From the NCBI GenBank assembly GCA_947488175.1, contig CANKYO010000006.1:124001-188000 (forward strand): 64,000 nucleotides of DNA, given 5' to 3'. Position numbers and translations under genes: made by a program. The DNA is from an uncultured Paracoccaceae bacterium. Its GTDB lineage: Bacteria > Pseudomonadota > Alphaproteobacteria > Rhodobacterales > Rhodobacteraceae. The notes under the pieces were generated by a model. It was not told the origin of the DNA. It ran no database searches and saw only the letters and a list, made by a program, of their open reading frames with translations. The number at the start of each line of letters is the position of its first letter. Positions within the stretch are counted from its first letter, which is position 1. This document shows positions 23,700 through 31,748 of the stretch, in pieces.

Positions 23700-24703
23700 A
23701 CGCAGCCCAGCTTGACGCATTGGCCCGGTTATTGACCGGGCCTTTTGCGTTTTGCGGGATTGCCGTGGCGCAAGGCGGCACGACCCATCTTTCGATCGCA
23801 ACGGTGCCCGAGATCAGCGCCGGGCCCGATACCATGTTCCGCGTCGCGTCGATTTCAAAGATCATCGTCGGACAGGCCGTGGCAGCCTTCGTCAAGACAA
23901 AGGCCACGACGTGGCAAACGGATATCTCTGACATTTTGGGCTGGCAGCTGCGCAACCCGCATTTTCCCGATACCCCCATCACGCTGGGCATGGTTGCCAG
24001 CCACAGCGCGGGGCTGACGGATGAGGCCGGATATGTGCTGCCGCCGGGTGCGGTTTTGGCGGAGTGGTGTAATGCACAGCCGATCCACCGCCACCAGCCC
24101 GGCACATATTTCAGCTATTCCAATCTGGGCTATCTGATCCTGGCTGCCACGCTGGAAAAACTTTCCGGGCAACCCTTTCCCGATGCGGTGCGTCATCTGC
24201 TGCCAAAACGGGCCGGGTTCAACTGGGTCGGCGTCGATGGCGCTGACCGGTTGCCGGCCTATCGGCGCGACGATAGCGGATTTGTGGCGCAGATCGACGA
24301 AACGATTGCACCGGTGCCGGAGGGGAGGCATCCGGGTGTTTATTCGCCGCAGGGCGGGCTGCGTCTGTCGCTAAAGGGTATGCTGGCATTGGCGCAGGGA
24401 TTGCGAAACGCCGATGCAACACCACTGTGGACGCCCGCGATAGGGCCGGGCGAATATGAAGGCGGTGTGTTTGAAAGCTATGGCGCAGGGCTACAGATAT
24501 TCGACACGCCGAACTTCTACCCCCGCCCCCTGATCGGCCATTTCGGCAATGCCTACGGCTTCAGGGGCGGGGTTTGGTATGATCGGGAACGCGATCTGAG
24601 CGTCGCCTATGCGTTGAACGGGCTGGCGATGGGGGATGAAGATGATGCTTTCTCGGACGCCGAATTGCAGATATGCGCGGCACTAGCTGACTGGAAAGGA
24701 TGA
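23696..24703 (+). CDS. Serine hydrolase, beta-lactamase family
   Basis: A 335-residue protein starting at TTG inside the dehydrogenase stop (TTGA). Catalytic SxxK is SISK ([12 protein letters not shown]), the YxN is [10 protein letters not shown], and the third motif is HFGNAYG, weaker than the usual HxG. No signal peptide or membrane segment, so it should be cytoplasmic. It is not an S-formylglutathione hydrolase by sequence, although it stands where that gene would be useful; a role as a thioesterase is inference. Confidence 0.85.
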   Translation: MNAAQLDALARLLTGPFAFCGIAVAQGGTTHLSIATVPEISAGPDTMFRVASISKIIVGQAVAAFVKTKATTWQTDISDILGWQLRNPHFPDTPITLGMVASHSAGLTDEAGYVLPPGAVLAEWCNAQPIHRHQPGTYFSYSNLGYLILAATLEKLSGQPFPDAVRHLLPKRAGFNWVGVDGADRLPAYRRDDSGFVAQIDETIAPVPEGRHPGVYSPQGGLRLSLKGMLALAQGLRNADATPLWTPAIGPGEYEGGVFESYGAGLQIFDTPNFYPRPLIGHFGNAYGFRGGVWYDRERDLSVAYALNGLAMGDEDDAFSDAELQICAALADWKG

Positions 24704-25440
24704 CCATGGCCAAGGACCGTATGCTGTTTGCCGTGCTGATTGATGCCGACAACATTCCCGCCAAATACGCTGACGCGATCCTGCGCGAGATCACGACCTA
24801 TGGTGAACCGGCGCTGCGCCGGGTCTATGGCGACTGGTCAAGTGCTGCGCTGAGCGGCTGGAAAAAGCAGGTGGTCGAACTGGGTCTGGTCGCCAATCAG
24901 GAAACCGCGAACACCAAAGGCAAGAATGCCAGCGATATCGGTTTGGTCATCGATGCGATGGATATTCTGCATACAGGCCGGTTCGACGGCTTTGTGCTGG
25001 TCTCTTCCGACAGCGATTTTACCGCGCTTGCCAACAGGCTGCGCGAAGACGGGGTCGAGGTGATCGGGATTGGTGAAGGCAAAGCCCCGGTCAGTCTGCG
25101 CAATGTCTGCAACCGGTTCATCCTGATCGAAAACATCGTGGGGCAGGACGCGCCGGAAACACCACCCAAAAAGGCCGCCAAAACAGCGACCACGGAAACG
25201 TCAAAGCGTCAGCCACCGTCAAAGGTCGTGCCAATGGTGATCAAGGCGATGGACAGCATCGACCTGGAAGGGGAATGGTTCAAGCTGGGCCAACTGGGGC
25301 AATACATCACCCGCGCCAATCCGGATTTCGATCCGCGGACCTATGGCAGCGCGAAACTCAGCGATCTGTTGGAAAAGACAGGTCGATTCGAAACCCGCAA
25401 GGGACAAGGAAATCACTTGGAGGTGCGCAGGATCGACTAA
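24700..25440 (+). CDS. NYN-domain protein with C-terminal OST-HTH/LOTUS domain
   Basis: A 246-residue protein. The N-terminal NYN domain (PIN-like nuclease fold) has FAVLIDADNIPAKYA, the conserved ASDIGLVIDAMD and SSDSDFTALANRLRE acidic motifs. A low-complexity lysine/threonine linker (about residues 148-172) leads to a C-terminal OST-HTH/LOTUS domain (YGSAKLSDLLEKTGRFETRK). Such proteins are predicted RNases or RNA-binding factors. The start ATG at 24700 overlaps the upstream stop. It converges on the TetR gene with a 4-base overlap. Confidence 0.88.
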   Translation: MTMAKDRMLFAVLIDADNIPAKYADAILREITTYGEPALRRVYGDWSSAALSGWKKQVVELGLVANQETANTKGKNASDIGLVIDAMDILHTGRFDGFVLVSSDSDFTALANRLREDGVEVIGIGEGKAPVSLRNVCNRFILIENIVGQDAPETPPKKAAKTATTETSKRQPPSKVVPMVIKAMDSIDLEGEWFKLGQLGQYITRANPDFDPRTYGSAKLSDLLEKTGRFETRKGQGNHLEVRRID

Positions 25441-26060
25441 TCCTTGACGCCGTATCGCGCCATGAACATCTCAACCGCGCCATCCACGACCCGCAGTTTT
25501 TCAGCTTCGGTGAATTCGCTGGCCATGTTGAAGACCATGCGTGGGAACAGGTCCGCCTTGCACAGTTCGTGGAATTGTTCTGCCGCGAGCGTCTTGTCCT
25601 CGATCATCAATTCGCCGCGCGCGATTGCGTTGTCGAAATAGGCGACCAACCGATCGCGGATCAGCATCGGGCCACTTTCGTAAAACTCACGGCCCAATTC
25701 TGGAAACCGGTCGCTTTCACCGACACAGATGCGGAAAATGCGCTGGCCGAATTCCGAGGTCATGAAATCGACCATCTGCCGGGCAATATCGCAAAGCACC
25801 GTCTGCACCGGCGCATTCATATCGATCGACTCGATAGCTGTATCCGCCTGCCTGCAGCATTCGGTCTTGGCGACCTGCATGAACAGGAAACGTTTATCGG
25901 GGAAATAGCTGTAAAGCGTTGCCTTGGACACACCTGCGGCGCGAGCGATATCATCAACCGACGCGCCTTCGAACCCGTCGGACAGGAATACTTGTCGGGC
26001 GCCTTCCAGCACCTGATCAAACTTCCGGCCTTTTTTGGGTTCTATTGTGCCATCGGGCAT
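25437..26060 (-). CDS. TetR/AcrR family transcriptional regulator
   Basis: A 207-residue regulator; the ATG at 26060 follows a GGGGAGGAC ribosome binding site. The N-terminal HTH is GASVDDIARAAGVSKATLYSYF, then a C-terminal ligand domain with FRICVGESDRFPELGREFYE and PRMVFNMASEF, like the TetR_C group seen near efflux and fatty-acid genes. Three copies of a 16-base motif, one 31 bases above its start and two in the secreted-peptide/mbfA intergenic region, suggest autorepression and control of those genes. Confidence 0.88.
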   Translation of the reverse strand: MPDGTIEPKKGRKFDQVLEGARQVFLSDGFEGASVDDIARAAGVSKATLYSYFPDKRFLFMQVAKTECCRQADTAIESIDMNAPVQTVLCDIARQMVDFMTSEFGQRIFRICVGESDRFPELGREFYESGPMLIRDRLVAYFDNAIARGELMIEDKTLAAEQFHELCKADLFPRMVFNMASEFTEAEKLRVVDGAVEMFMARYGVKD

Positions 26061-26088
26061 CGCGTCCTCCCCTTGTGGTAACGCATCA

Positions 26089-26104
26089 TAAACTGATCGG
26101 TTCA
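26089..26104 (-). promoter_or_regulatory. TetR-type operator, site 1 (own promoter)
   Basis: On the minus strand TGAACCGATCAGTTTA. It matches sites 2 and 3 (TGAAC[CT]G[AT]T[CT]AGTT) and lies 29-44 bases upstream of the TetR start, as expected for autoregulation. Confidence 0.6.
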
Positions 26105-26168
26105 TTTCGGGCAAGGATATTGCGGCGGTGGGGCCAAAGGGGACGGGGTGCCCCACCGCCAAGGGCGC

Positions 26169-26360
26169 TTACTTTGCGGGTGCGGTGCAAGTTTCGCCCT
26201 GAACTGTGGTTGTCAAATCGGTGCAACCCTGTGTCGTTTCCGGTGTCGGCTGGGGTGGGAAGGTCAGGACCGGGAAATCAACGGCGTAGGAAAACGCAGC
26301 CGCAGGGGCAGCGGCTGCAAGTGTAGCGGCGGTCAGAGTGGCAAAAAGGATGCGGTTCAT
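26169..26360 (-). CDS. Small secreted peptide under the TetR-type operator
   Basis: A 63-residue precursor. The ATG at 26360 was chosen over one codon upstream because it lies 6 bases after AGGAG. Residues 1-22 form a signal peptide (TAATLAAAAPAAAFS). The mature part is proline-rich (FPVLTFPPQPTPETTQG) with two cysteines (CTDLTTTVQGETC) probably forming a disulphide. Function unknown. Its promoter holds operator site 2 in the spacer between -35 and -10, so it is probably the main target of the neighbouring TetR regulator. Confidence 0.7.
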   Translation of the reverse strand: MNRILFATLTAATLAAAAPAAAFSYAVDFPVLTFPPQPTPETTQGCTDLTTTVQGETCTAPAK

Positions 26361-26394
26361 CATTGGCTCCTGGGTTGGTGTTATCTCTAAAAAC

Positions 26395-26423
26395 ATAACT
26401 AAACAGTTCAGTTTAGATTACAA
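26395..26423 (-). promoter_or_regulatory. Promoter with TetR-type operator site 2
   Basis: Minus strand: TTGTAA (26423-26418) and AGTTAT (26400-26395) are 17 bases apart. TGAACTGTTTAGTTAT (26410-26395) overlaps the spacer and -10, so a bound repressor would block polymerase. The same stretch also contains CTAAAC/GTTTAG arms (26399-26416). Confidence 0.6.
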
Positions 26424-26431
26424 GAGAAAAA

Positions 26432-26447
26432 TGAACTGATTAGTTCA
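26432..26447. promoter_or_regulatory. TetR-type operator, site 3
   Basis: TGAACTGATTAGTTCA: arms TGAACT and AGTTCA perfectly inverted around GATT, the most symmetric of the three. It lies 11 bases upstream of a -35-like TTGTCC (26458-26463) that with TAGTTT (26480-26485) could drive mbfA, so the TetR regulator may also influence that gene. Confidence 0.6.
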
Positions 26448-26482
26448 CTTTTCTCACTTGTCCTCATCAGGCAATCAGCTAG

Positions 26483-26498
26483 TTTAGAATCATTCTAA
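26483..26498. promoter_or_regulatory. Irr-type iron control element (ICE) upstream of mbfA
   Basis: TTTAGAATCATTCTAA contains the perfect 15-base palindrome TTAGAATCATTCTAA and fits the ICE motif recognised by the haem-responsive regulator Irr in alphaproteobacteria. It ends 14 bases before the mbfA ATG and overlaps the likely -10/start region, consistent with repression under low iron, as described for mbfA in rhizobia. Confidence 0.85.
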
Positions 26499-26512
26499 CC
26501 CTGGAAACGCAA

Positions 26513-27490
26513 ATGATCCCCGGACTCGCAAACCGCCGCCGCTTCAAAGACCTGTCAGAGCAGGAAATTCTGGCCCTCGCCATCTCGTCCGAGGAAGACG
26601 ACGCGCGGATCTATCGCAGTTATGCCGAACATCTGCGCACGGAGTATCCCGCCTCAGCCGCCGTCTTTGATGGCATGGCGGTAGAGGAAGATGAGCACCG
26701 TCGCCGCCTTATTGATCTGCACACCACCCGTTTTGGTGAGGTGATTCCATTGATCCGGCGCGAACACGTGTCAGGCTTTTACGCCCGCCGCCCGGTCTGG
26801 CTGATCGAAAATCTGGGACTCGAACGCATCCGCGAAGAGGCCGCGCAGATGGAGCGTGACGCGCAACGGTTTTACGAAACCGCTGCAACAAATACATCCG
26901 ACGCGGCCACCCGCAAATTGCTGGGTGATCTTGCGGCGGCAGAGGCTGGGCATACCGAAAAGGCGGGCGCGCTGGCTGAAAAGCATCTTGGCACCGATGC
27001 GAAATCAGAAGAGGAAAGTGCGGCACATCGCCAGTTCGTACTGACCTGGGTGCAACCGGGGCTAGCGGGGTTGATGGATGGGTCGGTATCCACCCTCGCC
27101 CCGATCTTTGCGACCGCCTTCGCCACGCAGGATACCTGGACCACCTTTCTGGTCGGTCTCGCGGCCTCTGTCGGCGCCGGCATCTCGATGGGATTTACCG
27201 AGGCTGCGTCGGATGACGGTCAGATTTCAGGGCGCGGATCGCCCTACAAGCGCGGCTTTGCGTCGGGGATCATGACGACAATCGGCGGGTTGGGCCACGC
27301 CCTGCCCTATCTGATCACCGATTTCTGGACTGCAACCACCATCGCGCTGATCGTCGTTTTCGTCGAACTATGGGCGATTGTCTGGATCCAGAACCGCTAC
27401 ATGGATACCCCGTTTTTGCGGGCCACGTTTCAGGTCGTGCTGGGGGGCGCGCTGGTCTTTGCCGCAGGCGCGCTGATCGGGTCAGGCTAG
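26513..27490 (+). CDS. mbfA: Membrane-bound ferritin / iron exporter MbfA
   Basis: A 325-residue protein with an N-terminal ferritin-like (rubrerythrin) domain and a C-terminal VIT1/CCC1-type membrane domain. Iron-binding glutamates appear as EEDDARIYRSYAEH, AVEEDEHRRRL, EEAAQMERDAQRFYETAA and AAAEAGHTEKA; the transporter part has GLMDGSVSTLAPIFATAF and GAGISMGFTEAASDDG. This is MbfA, which exports iron and protects against iron and peroxide stress in rhizobia and agrobacteria. An Irr-type box lies directly upstream. It converges on a GNAT gene with a 4-base overlap. Confidence 0.95.
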   Translation: MIPGLANRRRFKDLSEQEILALAISSEEDDARIYRSYAEHLRTEYPASAAVFDGMAVEEDEHRRRLIDLHTTRFGEVIPLIRREHVSGFYARRPVWLIENLGLERIREEAAQMERDAQRFYETAATNTSDAATRKLLGDLAAAEAGHTEKAGALAEKHLGTDAKSEEESAAHRQFVLTWVQPGLAGLMDGSVSTLAPIFATAFATQDTWTTFLVGLAASVGAGISMGFTEAASDDGQISGRGSPYKRGFASGIMTTIGGLGHALPYLITDFWTATTIALIVVFVELWAIVWIQNRYMDTPFLRATFQVVLGGALVFAAGALIGSG

Positions 27491-28065
27491 ACGTCGCGCA
27501 CCATCGTGGTGGACGCATTGAACCCGAAGATATGGCGCAGAAGGCCGATCTGTCGGGTGTCGACCTCTTCAAAACCTTCATGAAGATATAGCGCCCTCGC
27601 ACGCGGGTTGGTGTCGATCACGTCCAGCCGCACCTGCCGGTACCCCCGCACCTTCGCCTCGGCATAGACCGCATGCAACAGGGCCGTGCCAACGCCCTTT
27701 CCCCGCGCCTCTTCCGCAACAAAAATCCCGTCCATCAGGAACCGTTCGTTTTCCGTGTCGCGCTCTAACGCGCTTAGCAACAGCGCCCTGATCGACGCCC
27801 CGACCCAGCCATAGACCTTGCGCAGATCGCGAAACTCACCGCCCACAAGCGCGCCTTGCGCCGTTTTGAACCCCGCAACCCCCAGCAGTTGACCATCCTC
27901 ATCATGGGCGCAGATCCCGTGATCGGACCGCAGAACGCGGGTGATGAAAATCAGCGCGCGGTATTTCGGCCCCAGAACAAATCCCAACTTTTCACCAAAC
28001 GCTTCCCAATACAGGGCGGCGGCTTCGGGGCGGTTGATCTCGGGTATACCTGTTGTGATGATCAT
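27487..28065 (-). CDS. GNAT family N-acetyltransferase
   Basis: A 192-residue GNAT; the ATG at 28065 overlaps the stop of the MoeA fusion (ATGA), and longer in-frame extensions over that gene are rejected. The acetyl-CoA motif is AEEARGKGVGTALLHAVYAE, then RLDVIDTNPRARALYLHEGF (motif B). It is the last gene of the molybdenum-cofactor operon. The N-terminal half is divergent. Substrate unknown. Confidence 0.88.
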   Translation of the reverse strand: MIITTGIPEINRPEAAALYWEAFGEKLGFVLGPKYRALIFITRVLRSDHGICAHDEDGQLLGVAGFKTAQGALVGGEFRDLRKVYGWVGASIRALLLSALERDTENERFLMDGIFVAEEARGKGVGTALLHAVYAEAKVRGYRQVRLDVIDTNPRARALYLHEGFEEVDTRQIGLLRHIFGFNASTTMVRDV

Positions 28066-30152
28066 ATATCGAAACTGCTGAACGGAATGAAATGAACAGG
28101 ATCGCCCGGGGTGATTTGCTGTGCAGCATCGCCCAGTTCGACAAGGCCTGCAGCCCAACTGAGCCCTGATACCCGGCCCGAGCCTTCGGACGGAAAGATC
28201 GCCACCCGCCCATCTTCGATCCGGGCGCGCAGATATTCGCGACGCCCTTCTTTCTTCGATTTCGTGAAACCGGCGGGCACCATGAACCCCTGCGGTTCGA
28301 CCCAATCCCCGCCAGCCAAAACACGCAGCGCTGGTCGGGCAAAGATCAGCGCGCAGACCATCGCCGCCACGGGATTGCCGGGCAGCCCAAAAACCGGCGT
28401 CTGCTGCCAAAGCCCCAGCGCCAGAGGACGCCCCGGTTTGATCGCCATTCGCCACAAAGCAAGTGTCCCGGTCCCATCCAGCAAGGCCGACATGTGGTCC
28501 TCATCCCCCGCAGAGGCCCCGCCGGATGTCAGGATTACATCACTGCGCCCGGCGGCATCGTCCAGAACGGCGCGCAGTTTGGGCCTGTCATCCGGCGCGC
28601 GGCCCAGATCGACCACATCATAGCCCCATGCCTTGGCGACCGCGCAAAGCATCGGGCGGTTGGCGTCAAATATCTGGCCTGGACCTGCGGCATCCCCCGG
28701 CTCGCGCAACTCGTCTCCGGTGGAAAGAATGCCGACACGCAAGGGTTTGCGGACCTTTATCTGCCCAACCCCAGCAGCCGTCATTGTGGCCAGATCAGCG
28801 GGCGTCAGGCGACGTCCGGCGTGCATGATCACGTCACCTGCAACCATATCTTCGCCCGCATCACGCGCGTTCGCCCCCTTCTTCAACGGGCCGTGAAAGG
28901 CGATCTGCGCATCGGTCGCGGTCACGTCTTCCTGCAGAATGACCGTATCCACCCCATCCGGCAGGTTCGCACCGGTCAGGATGCGGATCGCATAGCCCGC
29001 GGGCACGGCGTGGTCATAAGGCCGCCCCGCAGCCGCACACCCCGCCACCAAAGGCAGTTGGTTCACACCCTCCGGCGCCGGTCCGGCAAACCCATAGCCG
29101 TCCACCGCAGAGTTCGGAGCGGGTGGATGGGATCGCACAGCCCGGACATCCTCGGCCAAAAACCACCCCGCCGCCTTGGTAACTGGCCGCGTCTCAACCC
29201 CTGTAACGACAGACAGCTGCGCCTTCAGGTGCGCCAGTGCCTCATCCACCGGTGTCCAATGCGCACCTTGCGGCATCGCAAAGCAATCGTTGCGCAAGGG
29301 CGGCGGTTGTAAAGCCACGGCGGCGCGCAGCGTCTCCGCCTCACCCGCGCCTAGCACCCAGCCCTCGGAGGTCGCATCCACCGCCATCAGTCGGGCCATC
29401 TGGTCAGGCGGCAGTGCCGAAAAGGCGCGCGCAAACAGTGATGTCTGCAATGCATCGCGGATCATATGAGGGTCGGCGGCAACAAGATCAGGCAGGAGTG
29501 AGAAATAGGTTTCCGCCAGAACGATCTGCGCATCCGGCGCTTCGAAAGGCCAAACGCGCAGGTCGGCGCCAAAGGCCCTGCGCAGGCGCGATAGCACCGG
29601 CAGACCCATGATGACCTGCCCACCGACAGCACCGGCACCGGCCAGTTGCCAGGGTGAAAAGCTGCCCGGGATCGCCAAATCCGCCGCGCGTTTTTCCGGC
29701 AGGCCATGCCCTGCCCGATCACGCCCCTTGCGCGGCAGATTTGCGATGTCACGTTGCAGTCCGTTAAACCAGAACGGGCCAGTACCGGGAAAGCGGGCGT
29801 TGATCTCGGCGGCCAGATCGAACCGGTTGTTGGCCGTTGGGCTATCATGCACCTGTTCCTCAAACCAATCCCAAAGCGCCAGCGTATCCTCGGACCCGAT
29901 CAACTGCGCAGCAAAGCCCTTTGGATAGGCAAAACACAGATCGAACCCGACAAGTACCCGATGCCCAGCTGCACGCAGATCGGTCAGCGTGTCGGTGATC
30001 CACGCCTCGGCCAGTTGCCGATTACGCAGATAGACAGGGGCCTCGGCCTCACCATGCGCCGCGACGCAGGCCCAGATCGCGTCTTTCACGGCGCGCGGGC
30101 CGCGATCATTGCCACCCGACCAGTCCACCATGATGACGCGGTCTAATCTCAC
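28062..30152 (-). CDS. MoeA with an N-terminal RNase-H-like extension
   Basis: A 696-residue fusion starting at GTG in the mobB stop codon. Residues ~1-285 form a domain of its own (VIMVDWSGGNDRG, VLVGFDLCFAYPKGF, FEAPDAQIVLAETY), which looks like a DUF429/RNase-H-like fold. Residues ~300-696 are MoeA: NSAVDGYGF, ILTGANLPDGVDTVI, SGGASAGDEDHM and PGNPVAAMVC, the molybdenum insertase that inserts molybdate into adenylylated molybdopterin. The fusion is the largest gene of the operon and is preceded by mobB and mobA. The N-terminal activity is unknown. Confidence 0.9.
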   Translation of the reverse strand: MRLDRVIMVDWSGGNDRGPRAVKDAIWACVAAHGEAEAPVYLRNRQLAEAWITDTLTDLRAAGHRVLVGFDLCFAYPKGFAAQLIGSEDTLALWDWFEEQVHDSPTANNRFDLAAEINARFPGTGPFWFNGLQRDIANLPRKGRDRAGHGLPEKRAADLAIPGSFSPWQLAGAGAVGGQVIMGLPVLSRLRRAFGADLRVWPFEAPDAQIVLAETYFSLLPDLVAADPHMIRDALQTSLFARAFSALPPDQMARLMAVDATSEGWVLGAGEAETLRAAVALQPPPLRNDCFAMPQGAHWTPVDEALAHLKAQLSVVTGVETRPVTKAAGWFLAEDVRAVRSHPPAPNSAVDGYGFAGPAPEGVNQLPLVAGCAAAGRPYDHAVPAGYAIRILTGANLPDGVDTVILQEDVTATDAQIAFHGPLKKGANARDAGEDMVAGDVIMHAGRRLTPADLATMTAAGVGQIKVRKPLRVGILSTGDELREPGDAAGPGQIFDANRPMLCAVAKAWGYDVVDLGRAPDDRPKLRAVLDDAAGRSDVILTSGGASAGDEDHMSALLDGTGTLALWRMAIKPGRPLALGLWQQTPVFGLPGNPVAAMVCALIFARPALRVLAGGDWVEPQGFMVPAGFTKSKKEGRREYLRARIEDGRVAIFPSEGSGRVSGLSWAAGLVELGDAAQQITPGDPVHFIPFSSFDI

Positions 30153-30640
30153 AAGCCGACCTCTGACAGGATGAAATCGGCGATCGCCGTCGTATCGTTC
30201 AGATCAAACACCGGCCGATGAAGATCAAGAGCGGTATCGCTGGCCACCGCGCGCACTGTCTGGTCATCGCGGGCAATCAGCGGATTGCCGGTTTCAGAGC
30301 GATGCGCCTCAACCTTGGGATGGCCATCCCGCTTGTAGCCTTCGACCAGCACAAGGTCGACGGGATCAAGACGGGTCAACAGATCGGCCAGCGGCGGTTC
30401 CTCTGCATCCTGGATTTCCGTCATTAACGCCCACCGCGCGCGCGATGCCAATAAGACCTGCTGCGCTCCGGCAGATCGGTGGCGGTAACTGTCTTTGCCG
30501 GGCTGATCGACATCAAAGGTATGATGGGCATGCTTCAGGGTCGAAACGCTGAAACCACGGCCTGTGATCTCGGTCACCAACCGTTCCATCAGGCCTGTTT
30601 TGCCTGCGTTCTTGTAGCCGACAATGCCATAAATCCTCAT
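30149..30640 (-). CDS. mobB: Molybdopterin-guanine dinucleotide biosynthesis protein B
   Basis: A 163-residue P-loop GTP-binding protein (GYKNAGKTGLMERL) with LVEGYKRDGHPKVE, the MobB signature. It supports MobA in forming the bis-MGD form of the molybdenum cofactor. It overlaps mobA and the MoeA fusion by 4 bases on either side, which fits one polycistronic and probably translationally coupled unit. Confidence 0.93.
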   Translation of the reverse strand: MRIYGIVGYKNAGKTGLMERLVTEITGRGFSVSTLKHAHHTFDVDQPGKDSYRHRSAGAQQVLLASRARWALMTEIQDAEEPPLADLLTRLDPVDLVLVEGYKRDGHPKVEAHRSETGNPLIARDDQTVRAVASDTALDLHRPVFDLNDTTAIADFILSEVGL

Positions 30641-31224
30641 AACATCGCCTCGGCTGTGGCCAGATCGTCCGGCGTGTTGACGTTGAAGAATGCGGCGTCA
30701 TCGGGAAATTTGGCCATGCCGCAGCCATGTTTGTCGGTCCACAGGACCACCTTGCGCAATCCGCCCAGCAAAGCGCCCCGCAAATCGTCGCGCAAGGCCA
30801 CAGGCCAAAGACCAAAGGTTGGATGCCGCCCGCCCGGCGTGGCGGCAAGGGCCATGTCAGCCCCAGCCTGTTCGGCTGCCAGCATCAAACGGGGAACCAG
30901 ATCGCAGGGAAAGAATGGGGTATCGGCGGCCGCCGTCACGATATGGCTGGCCCCTTGCGTTGCGGCCCAGTCCAGCCCCGCCAGCACACCGGATAAAGGC
31001 CCAGCAAAGCCGTCAATGCTATCCGCAACGACCGGCAAATCCAGATCGGCAAAGCGCGCAGGATCACCATTAGCATTCAGTGCCAGCCCCGCCACTTGCG
31101 GTTCCAATCGCTCAATCACATGAGACAAGATCGTCCGGTCACCTAACGGCAAACGCCCCTTGTCACCGCCTCCCATCCGGGTCGCCTTACCGCCGGCAAG
31201 AATGACGCCAAGGGGTTCCTTCAT
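30637..31224 (-). CDS. mobA: Molybdenum cofactor guanylyltransferase
   Basis: A 195-residue nucleotidyltransferase; the GTP-binding loop is VILAGGKATRMGGGDKGRLP at the N-terminus, then TAAADTPFFPCDLVPRL with the metal-binding aspartate, and NVNTPDDLATAE near the C-terminus. MobA links GMP to molybdopterin. It overlaps both neighbours by 4 bases. No molybdoenzyme structural gene is present in the window. Confidence 0.93.
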   Translation of the reverse strand: MKEPLGVILAGGKATRMGGGDKGRLPLGDRTILSHVIERLEPQVAGLALNANGDPARFADLDLPVVADSIDGFAGPLSGVLAGLDWAATQGASHIVTAAADTPFFPCDLVPRLMLAAEQAGADMALAATPGGRHPTFGLWPVALRDDLRGALLGGLRKVVLWTDKHGCGMAKFPDDAAFFNVNTPDDLATAEAML

Positions 31225-31748
31225 TCACTCACAACCTCTTGCCAGCGCCTTATTTTCTCGGCCAATGCGACCGGTGTCATCCCGCCCGGGAGAAAATCGG
31301 CGTCGATAGCGAGCGACTGTTCCTCATACACTCGGATCAGGACACCATTCTGAAACACACGGGGCGGCGGAACATCTGCCCATCCAAGCACCAAGCTGCC
31401 AAAATTGGACTCTGATCTCAGTCCCTGCGGGTCCAGCTGAATTGTCAGCGGGCTTGCTTTCCTGCGCTTGAAAGCCACGGGTCCAGTCGCAGCAAGTATT
31501 CTGGGCTTCAAATACCGTTCAAACCAGCGCAAAAAAAAGTACCCTGCAAAAACCGCGATAAACTCGCGCGGTGAAATGACTCGAGCAAAGAGCAAAAGCA
31601 GCGGAATGAGAAAAAAAGCCACGCGCAGAAATTCGACGGCTAGATGATCGCGAGGTGAACCAAGCCCGAAGCGGCGCATCCGCGCCAAAGCGCGGGCCGG
31701 TTGGGTGACGTCATCATAACGGATCGTGACACTTTCGTTCTCACTCAT
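31221..31748 (-). CDS. YcxB-like membrane protein, unknown function
   Basis: A 175-residue protein with two adjacent hydrophobic segments (about residues 38-56 and 63-78) and a soluble C-terminal domain (LTIQLDPQGLRSESNFGSLV, GWADVPPPRVFQNGVLIRV) that resembles the YcxB-like membrane-anchored PH-type fold. It is wedged between fdhD and mobA with 4-base overlaps on each side, so it is transcribed with molybdenum-cofactor genes but is not known to act there. Confidence 0.75.
   Translation of the reverse strand: MSENESVTIRYDDVTQPARALARMRRFGLGSPRDHLAVEFLRVAFFLIPLLLLFARVISPREFIAVFAGYFFLRWFERYLKPRILAATGPVAFKRRKASPLTIQLDPQGLRSESNFGSLVLGWADVPPPRVFQNGVLIRVYEEQSLAIDADFLPGGMTPVALAEKIRRWQEVVSE

Noticed and set aside
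22560-23801. Long minus-strand frame over the formaldehyde dehydrogenase gene
   Set aside because: Antisense to a strongly conserved enzyme; the amino acid composition (His/Asp-rich) is typical of a shadow frame.
28065-28455. N-terminal extension of the GNAT over the MoeA fusion
   Set aside because: The ATGA overlap start at 28065 gives a normal GNAT length and the extension overlaps MoeA coding sequence.
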